A stretch of DNA of 64,000 bases from Silene latifolia (lineage: Eukaryota > Streptophyta > Magnoliopsida > Caryophyllales > Caryophyllaceae), in assembly GCF_048544455.1 (NCBI RefSeq), contig NC_133537.1, positions 150,142,058 to 150,206,057 on the forward strand, read 5' to 3'. Positions 59,063 to 64,000 of the stretch are shown here, piece by piece. The position numbers and the translations under genes are program-made. The notes below the pieces were generated by a model. The model made no database searches. It saw nothing but the letters and a program-made list of their open reading frames with translations, and had not been told where the DNA came from. Position 1 is the stretch's first letter. Every line of letters begins with the position of its first letter.

Positions 59063-61969
59063 CAAGGTGTCTTTCAGGTCGTACTTGCAAGTAATCATAT
59101 CGAGAGTGGTTTCCTCGATCTGGAGAATAACTGATTGACCGGATTTATCCACCATGGATACATTCCGAGCGTGGCCACGCATTTCCAGTTCATTACTCCT
59201 CGAGTGGCCCTGAGATATTGTTATAACCCTGACTAGGGGTGGACAATTCCTATCACACTCATTCCCTTCGACTAGCCAACACCATCATAACCCAAAATAT
59301 GCCCATTTGACCCCATTTACGAAGGTCGTAGTAACACAAATCAAAGTTAATCTGAAACTGTGCCATCTTAGGCGAATAGTCTTTAGTCAAAAGAATCGAC
59401 TCATTTGAATACTATAGCAGCTCTCGCCACGACCAGGCTATATAAATTTGTCAGAACTCTATAAGCGGTCATTAGGCCCGACAAAATGTTCCTAACAGTC
59501 TGCCTATGTGATCGACTAGTCATTCTCATATGACTCTATGGCACTTGAACTTGCCATCAATCGCATCACACTCTAGTCACTTCGAGACGTCACCTTATGT
59601 AAGTAACTATGGGCAAATACAATGTTAATCCATGTTCACTTTAACGGGGTTCAATTGTCTCTACAACCCGTTTGGATATAATAATGTATAAGGTGAGTTA
59701 ATAATAACTCAAACGACAAATGTCGACATCACACTCGGGTAGTCAATACCATATTACAACCTTGTGATGCAAATCGTAAGTGTATAAACACTTGTTGATT
59801 GCAATAGAAGTTTAACATGTCATGTGTCCATGTGTTCAAACTTCTTATAATCGCATTATCCTTTACATTCATGTTATCACTCATATCATGAATTTTACCA
59901 AGTACACATCAAGGTTCCCGACCTTGGTTTCGGTTCTTTATCTTGAAAGAACTTCCTTATCGATTATCACATAACGAACGAATTTGTGGTGAATGATATA
60001 ACTTGTACTGATCAAGTGCTCCATTCACACACAATGCACTAGGTACATGTTTTGTAGAGTCTTGCAACAATTTGTCAAGATGATTAGCCTAGCACTTCTT
60101 ACAAGTCCTAGCATAGTTAGGAAAGATTAGTTTTGAGCAACTTCTTATTCAACTAAGTATCTTTCCAAACTTCTTATTTCTGTTTTTAGCTTTAAAGGCT
60201 TAGGATTCTCATAAATCCTTACATGTATATGATTCACCATTGGACATGTGCATGATTATTCTAATGGCGGAAACATTAGTAACTTTTAATCATGTCATCA
60301 ACTATATTTAGGTTCAAGGAACGACCATGACTGCTAATGGCAATTCCATTTTCATTTAAATGAATAACCTACGTATCTCGTTGATTTGATGTGTATCTAA
60401 CAATACTTATCCAACATCTCATGATGTAGTTGGATTCATCATGGTCCATTTTCATCCAGAATTGAAAACTCAAATGCTTCTTTATGAAAGAAGGTATTAG
60501 CTCGTCATTATTCAATGAGGGATGAGTTGTAAATATTCAAAGGATGATAGCTCCCACTAAATTCCATGTCTTCACATGATAATTTCTAATGCTCCCACTT
60601 AATTCCACATGTTTCGAAATTGATTACTCAATTGAACACATTTCAAAATTTGGAATGTATGTTGCTTTGCAAAGTTATTAAGATGAAACCATATATGTTC
60701 CCATCATATCCTTTCAAAATTCCTATTTCGAAGAGGTCTCATCTTAACCTTATGGAAAGAGATTTTAAATCTCTAACACATTCATCTCATAATGATGTGT
60801 GGCAATGTCATTTATTAAATATGAGTAATATCTAATACACATCCTTCAAAATATCCCTTTTAGAAGGAGGTTTAACCAATTCATTTTCATAATGAGGTTA
60901 AGTAATGACATCTGCGTGGTTTAAAACTTTGGCTTATTGAAGATATCGGTATATCAATCCTTGCAACCTCTAGTCATAAATATCGCTTATAACTAGGATG
61001 TTACATTGATTCATTTAGGCTCTTAAGTAAATCTCAAGGTTGAAACTATTGGTCAAAATTTTTCATAAACTAGTCAAAAACTCTTGTTAAGACTTTACTT
61101 TAGTCATTTTGATCCAAAACTTTCTTTTGGTCTCCTCGTGTAGTTATCTTGAGAACATACTCTTATGATTACTTCACTTGGTCTCTTCAGTCATTTAGAA
61201 CTTGCTTGAGACCATAGATCTCATCTATTGAGTATACTATTTAAATAGATATACCTTCATTCAAATCATTCTCTCTTGCGTAGATCTCATTTACACAAGT
61301 ACACAAATATATCTTGCCTTGTGTGTTGTGTCCTCATTTTTCTCCCACTCTATCTTTAGAATAAATAGACTATAGATTCAAAGATAGCATATGAGACACA
61401 AATAATGAATTTGAAGTATAAGGAGAACTATCTCATAGATTGACTAATAGTTATAGATTTCGTAAGTGTACTTGGTGATTGACATTCCTTTAAGAGAGTT
61501 CATAGACTCAAAAATTACTTTGTAAATGATCATACACAAGCCTTAAGCATGTGGACATATAATGAATCCCGTCATTATATTTGTCTATTAGATCACTTTA
61601 AGTTATATGTTTCTAAGAATAAGCATTTAAACATGAATTTTAGAACAAAAGGATAAAATGATAAAACGGGTGACTTGGGTTGCAAACCAAGTCACCATTA
61701 TCCAAAATACAACCCATTATCCAAAATACCTTTCCATGTCGAACACGGAAACTTAAGGTTCTAAAATTCAAAACATGAATAAAATAAGACAATAAAAAGC
61801 AAAGCTCCATGAAAGCTATTCCTCGCTTCTTGATGGTATCTTATGCTTGCTTTTCTTTTCCCTTGTCTTTGCTTGGTGGAGGCCCTATTTACAATAAAAA
61901 GGGAGATACATTATCACAACTTTGTATCATAATACCATAGTTGAATTAGAAACATAAAAGAAAGGATAG
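59063..61969 (-). other. Decayed pol and 3' region of copia B
   Basis: About 2.9 kb between polypurine tract and gag, aligned in part to copia A. No frame over 75 codons is supported and no clear protease, integrase or YVDD motif was found. The region is shorter than a full copia pol. Confidence 0.55.
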
Positions 61970-62866
61970 TCATTTACCTACTGGAGTGATCTTTCCAGCC
62001 TTAATATCACCAAGGTATTTGGAACAATTTCTTTTCCAATGTCCCATACCATTACAATAATTGCATTTATCAAGAGGACCCTTCTTGATTTTTGAAGTGC
62101 TAGAATCATTAGCCCTTGCTTTGGTGAAAGTGGGAGTTTGCTTCTTACCCTTCCTCCCATTCTTCTTGAACTTCCCCTTACTCTTAGTGCTTATGTTAAG
62201 CACATCCTTTGGTGGGTTCACATTTAACCCCATGTCCCTTTCGGCTTGCACAAGTAACTTGTGCAATTCTTCAAGAGACACATCCTTGCCTTGCATGTTA
62301 AAATTCACCCGGAATTGAACATACGCTTTGACTTTGGACAAGGAGCGTAGAATCCTATCTACAATGAGTTCTTTGGGGATTTCAACCTTTTGAATCTTCA
62401 ATGTCTCGACAAGCTCCATAAGTTTGAGCACATGAGGGCTAACCTTTTGGCCCTCTTTGAAGTCGAGATCAAAGAATGCCGCGGCCGCCTCATATTGGAC
62501 GATCCGCGGAGTTTGTGAAAACATTGTCACAAGCTTGGAGTAAATCTCATTAGCATTGCCCATTTTAAAGGCTCTCCTTTGGAGATCCGCCTCCATCGCA
62601 AATATCAAGACATTTTTTATTGCGGCGGACTCCTTTTGGTAAGCCTCATATGCTTCCCTAGTGGCGGCGGTCGACCTAGTAGTAGGTTCGGGTGGAGAGG
62701 CCTCGGTAAGGTAACGAAGCTTGTCGTCACCTTGGGCGGCTAATTTGAGTTGGGCATCCCAATCGGAGAAATTTGACCCATTCTTTTCAAGTTTACATCG
62801 ATCTATGAAGGATCGGAGCCATGATGTATTAGCGAGAGGCGTGGCATTAGGGGTTGGTGTTGCCAT
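61970..62866 (-). CDS. gag: Gag of copia element B
   Basis: Uninterrupted 298-codon frame beginning MATPTPNATPLANTSWLRSF. It belongs to the UBN2-type copia Gag family: an early NGSNFSDWDAQL block, a long helical middle (FAMEADLQRRAF, MFSQTPRIVQYEAAAAFF, LKLMELVETLKIQ), a Lys-rich linker (about 225-255) and one zinc knuckle CNYCNGMGHWKRNC at 268-281. It would form the capsid and bind element RNA. It ends soon after the knuckle at a stop, and no pol frame follows, so it is a Gag without enzymes. It is the best preserved complete coding region in the window, which hints at recent insertion or trans-complementation. Confidence 0.88.
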   Translation of the reverse strand: MATPTPNATPLANTSWLRSFIDRCKLEKNGSNFSDWDAQLKLAAQGDDKLRYLTEASPPEPTTRSTAATREAYEAYQKESAAIKNVLIFAMEADLQRRAFKMGNANEIYSKLVTMFSQTPRIVQYEAAAAFFDLDFKEGQKVSPHVLKLMELVETLKIQKVEIPKELIVDRILRSLSKVKAYVQFRVNFNMQGKDVSLEELHKLLVQAERDMGLNVNPPKDVLNISTKSKGKFKKNGRKGKKQTPTFTKARANDSSTSKIKKGPLDKCNYCNGMGHWKRNCSKYLGDIKAGKITPVGK

Positions 62867-64000
62867 TTGTTATGAGAAAAAGAAGTGGTCTACAAAACAA
62901 TATAGAAGGAGTAAAACAAATGTCGTTTTAATACTCGTAAAAATGTATAATTTAAACAAGTTTTATGCATTTTTCTAGTGACCTCTACCCAACTAGATAA
63001 ATGATTCCAAGACCCAAATTCATATCGACTTAGGCACGGTATGGCCGATAAAACCTTTATCAATATAACTCAGTGGATTAACGTTTTAATCGATTCTACT
63101 TTTAGAAATCTTGGTCGATAAAATTACTCTAATAATTATCTATAGCCCAAAACACATCCGACAAGGGCACAATATGGCCGATGAAACCTTTATCGAAAAA
63201 CTTTTGTTGAGTTCAATCCAAATTTCGAATAAATGTGTCCATGATCCAAATCCACATCAACTTGGGCACGGTATGGCCGATGAAACCCTCATTAACATGA
63301 ACTCGGTGGATTAGCATTCATCACCTACTTCCCCTACGTAACAAGTTTTGTACCCCGGTAGGGCCGAGTGCACTCCCTCGCGAAATAGGTTTTCATGGTT
63401 TCTACTATTTGGTAAGGCTATGTCTCAATTAATTGTTTTAGCGAGAGGTCATGTCAACTTATTATCTATCACGTTTTAAGTGAACTAAAGCGGTGAACTA
63501 CGATAATTCTAATTGACACGGTCGATAAACTCGATGAAAGAAGATGCATGTTTTAGTTATGGCGATTTAGCGATGCATGTGACATATAAATAAAATGCAA
63601 ACATAAAATAAATCCTAGTATGGCCTTCCTAAAATAGAAAAACTATTTAACTATTACATATTCGGAAACCAACTCCATTGGTCCCTTGAACTTCGGTTAT
63701 GGCACGCATCTCGAGGTAACACTAACTTTATGTATCGCCATCTTGAAGAAATCCGTCTTTGGGAACTCCGAAATGAATAAAATTACATAATAAATTACAT
63801 AATTTCCTATTATACATATGTAACTAAAATAAAAATAAATCTATTAAATTACAAAACGGTGATACGAGATCACAATAAAATTACAACCGAATCGATATTC
63901 CCATACATTTCGGGAAATACCAATTAAAAACTAAGGCCATACTAAGTAAAAATTACATAATTCAAAAATTACATAAATTAAAATTATGATAATCATAAAG
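62867..64000 (-). other. 5' leader of copia B
   Basis: Non-coding sequence upstream of gag, homologous to copia A 46420-47586. The CGGTATGGCCGAT phrase recurs three times (about 63036, 63170, 63269) in imperfect repeats of roughly 100-130 bp. The 5' LTR is outside the window. Confidence 0.65.

Larger units (their letters stand above)
57702..64000 (-). mobile_element. Ty1/copia element B, partial
   Basis: 3' LTR 57702-58968, polypurine tract, decayed body, gag at 61970-62866 and a leader running off the right edge. It is related to copia A. Predicted target duplication AATAT (57697-57701), whose partner should lie past the window followed by CAATCAAATC. Confidence 0.85.

Noticed and set aside
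1..64000. tRNA, rRNA, miRNA or single-copy host genes
   Set aside because: I looked for them and saw none; every conserved coding block belongs to a transposable-element family.

Overview
The window is eukaryotic nuclear DNA from a flowering plant, most likely a eudicot. It has no recognisable single-copy host gene. Essentially every stretch belongs to a transposable element (TE): Ty3/gypsy Tat/Ogre-like, chromovirus-like and Athila-like elements, Ty1/copia elements, an L1-type LINE, a CACTA DNA transposon and a hAT-like non-autonomous element. Nothing in the sequence fixes the species.

Layout. 1-5219 is the 5' end of a Tat/Ogre-like element (A, minus strand) with a long gag frame open to the window edge. 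It sits in the leader of a second Tat/Ogre-like element (B, 5220-11117, minus), whose LTR contains a solo Athila-like LTR (about 7529-9437). 11118-20138 is a gutted chromovirus-like element (minus) with a tRNA-iMet primer site and only the last codons of pol. It carries a rearranged hAT-like element (about 15626-16588) and a 5'-truncated LINE (about 17818-19875). From 20139 onward a copia element (A, minus) is split by two large insertions. Athila-like element 1 (25127-46033, minus, target duplication GGTAT) is itself split by a 9.8-kb CACTA element (33829-43626, target duplication CTT). Athila-like element 2 (47587-57701 and beyond, plus) has its 3' LTR split by copia B (57702 to past 64000, minus).

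Gene content. The Athila-like pair encodes a gag plus aspartic protease and a separate Athila ORF1 / env-position protein. Both copies lack reverse transcriptase, RNase H and integrase, so they look like members of a family mobilised in trans. The CACTA element carries a TNPD transposase gene (two in-frame stops) and an intron-containing second gene joining a Ptta/En-Spm domain, a DUF8039-like segment and a Ulp1-type cysteine protease whose catalytic motifs are still readable. Intact long frames are the Tat/Ogre gag (443 codons, open to the edge) and the copia B gag (298 codons).

The least expected signal is that three unrelated LTR-element lineages each carry clusters of short CpG-containing inverted repeats with 6-7 bp arms and mostly a 2-bp spacer (CACTCG-GT-CGAGTG, CGCAGCA-NN-TGCTGCG, AAAGACG-SS-CGTCTTT). 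In the Athila-like and Tat/Ogre-like LTRs one cluster lies about 110-330 bp upstream of the TATA box.
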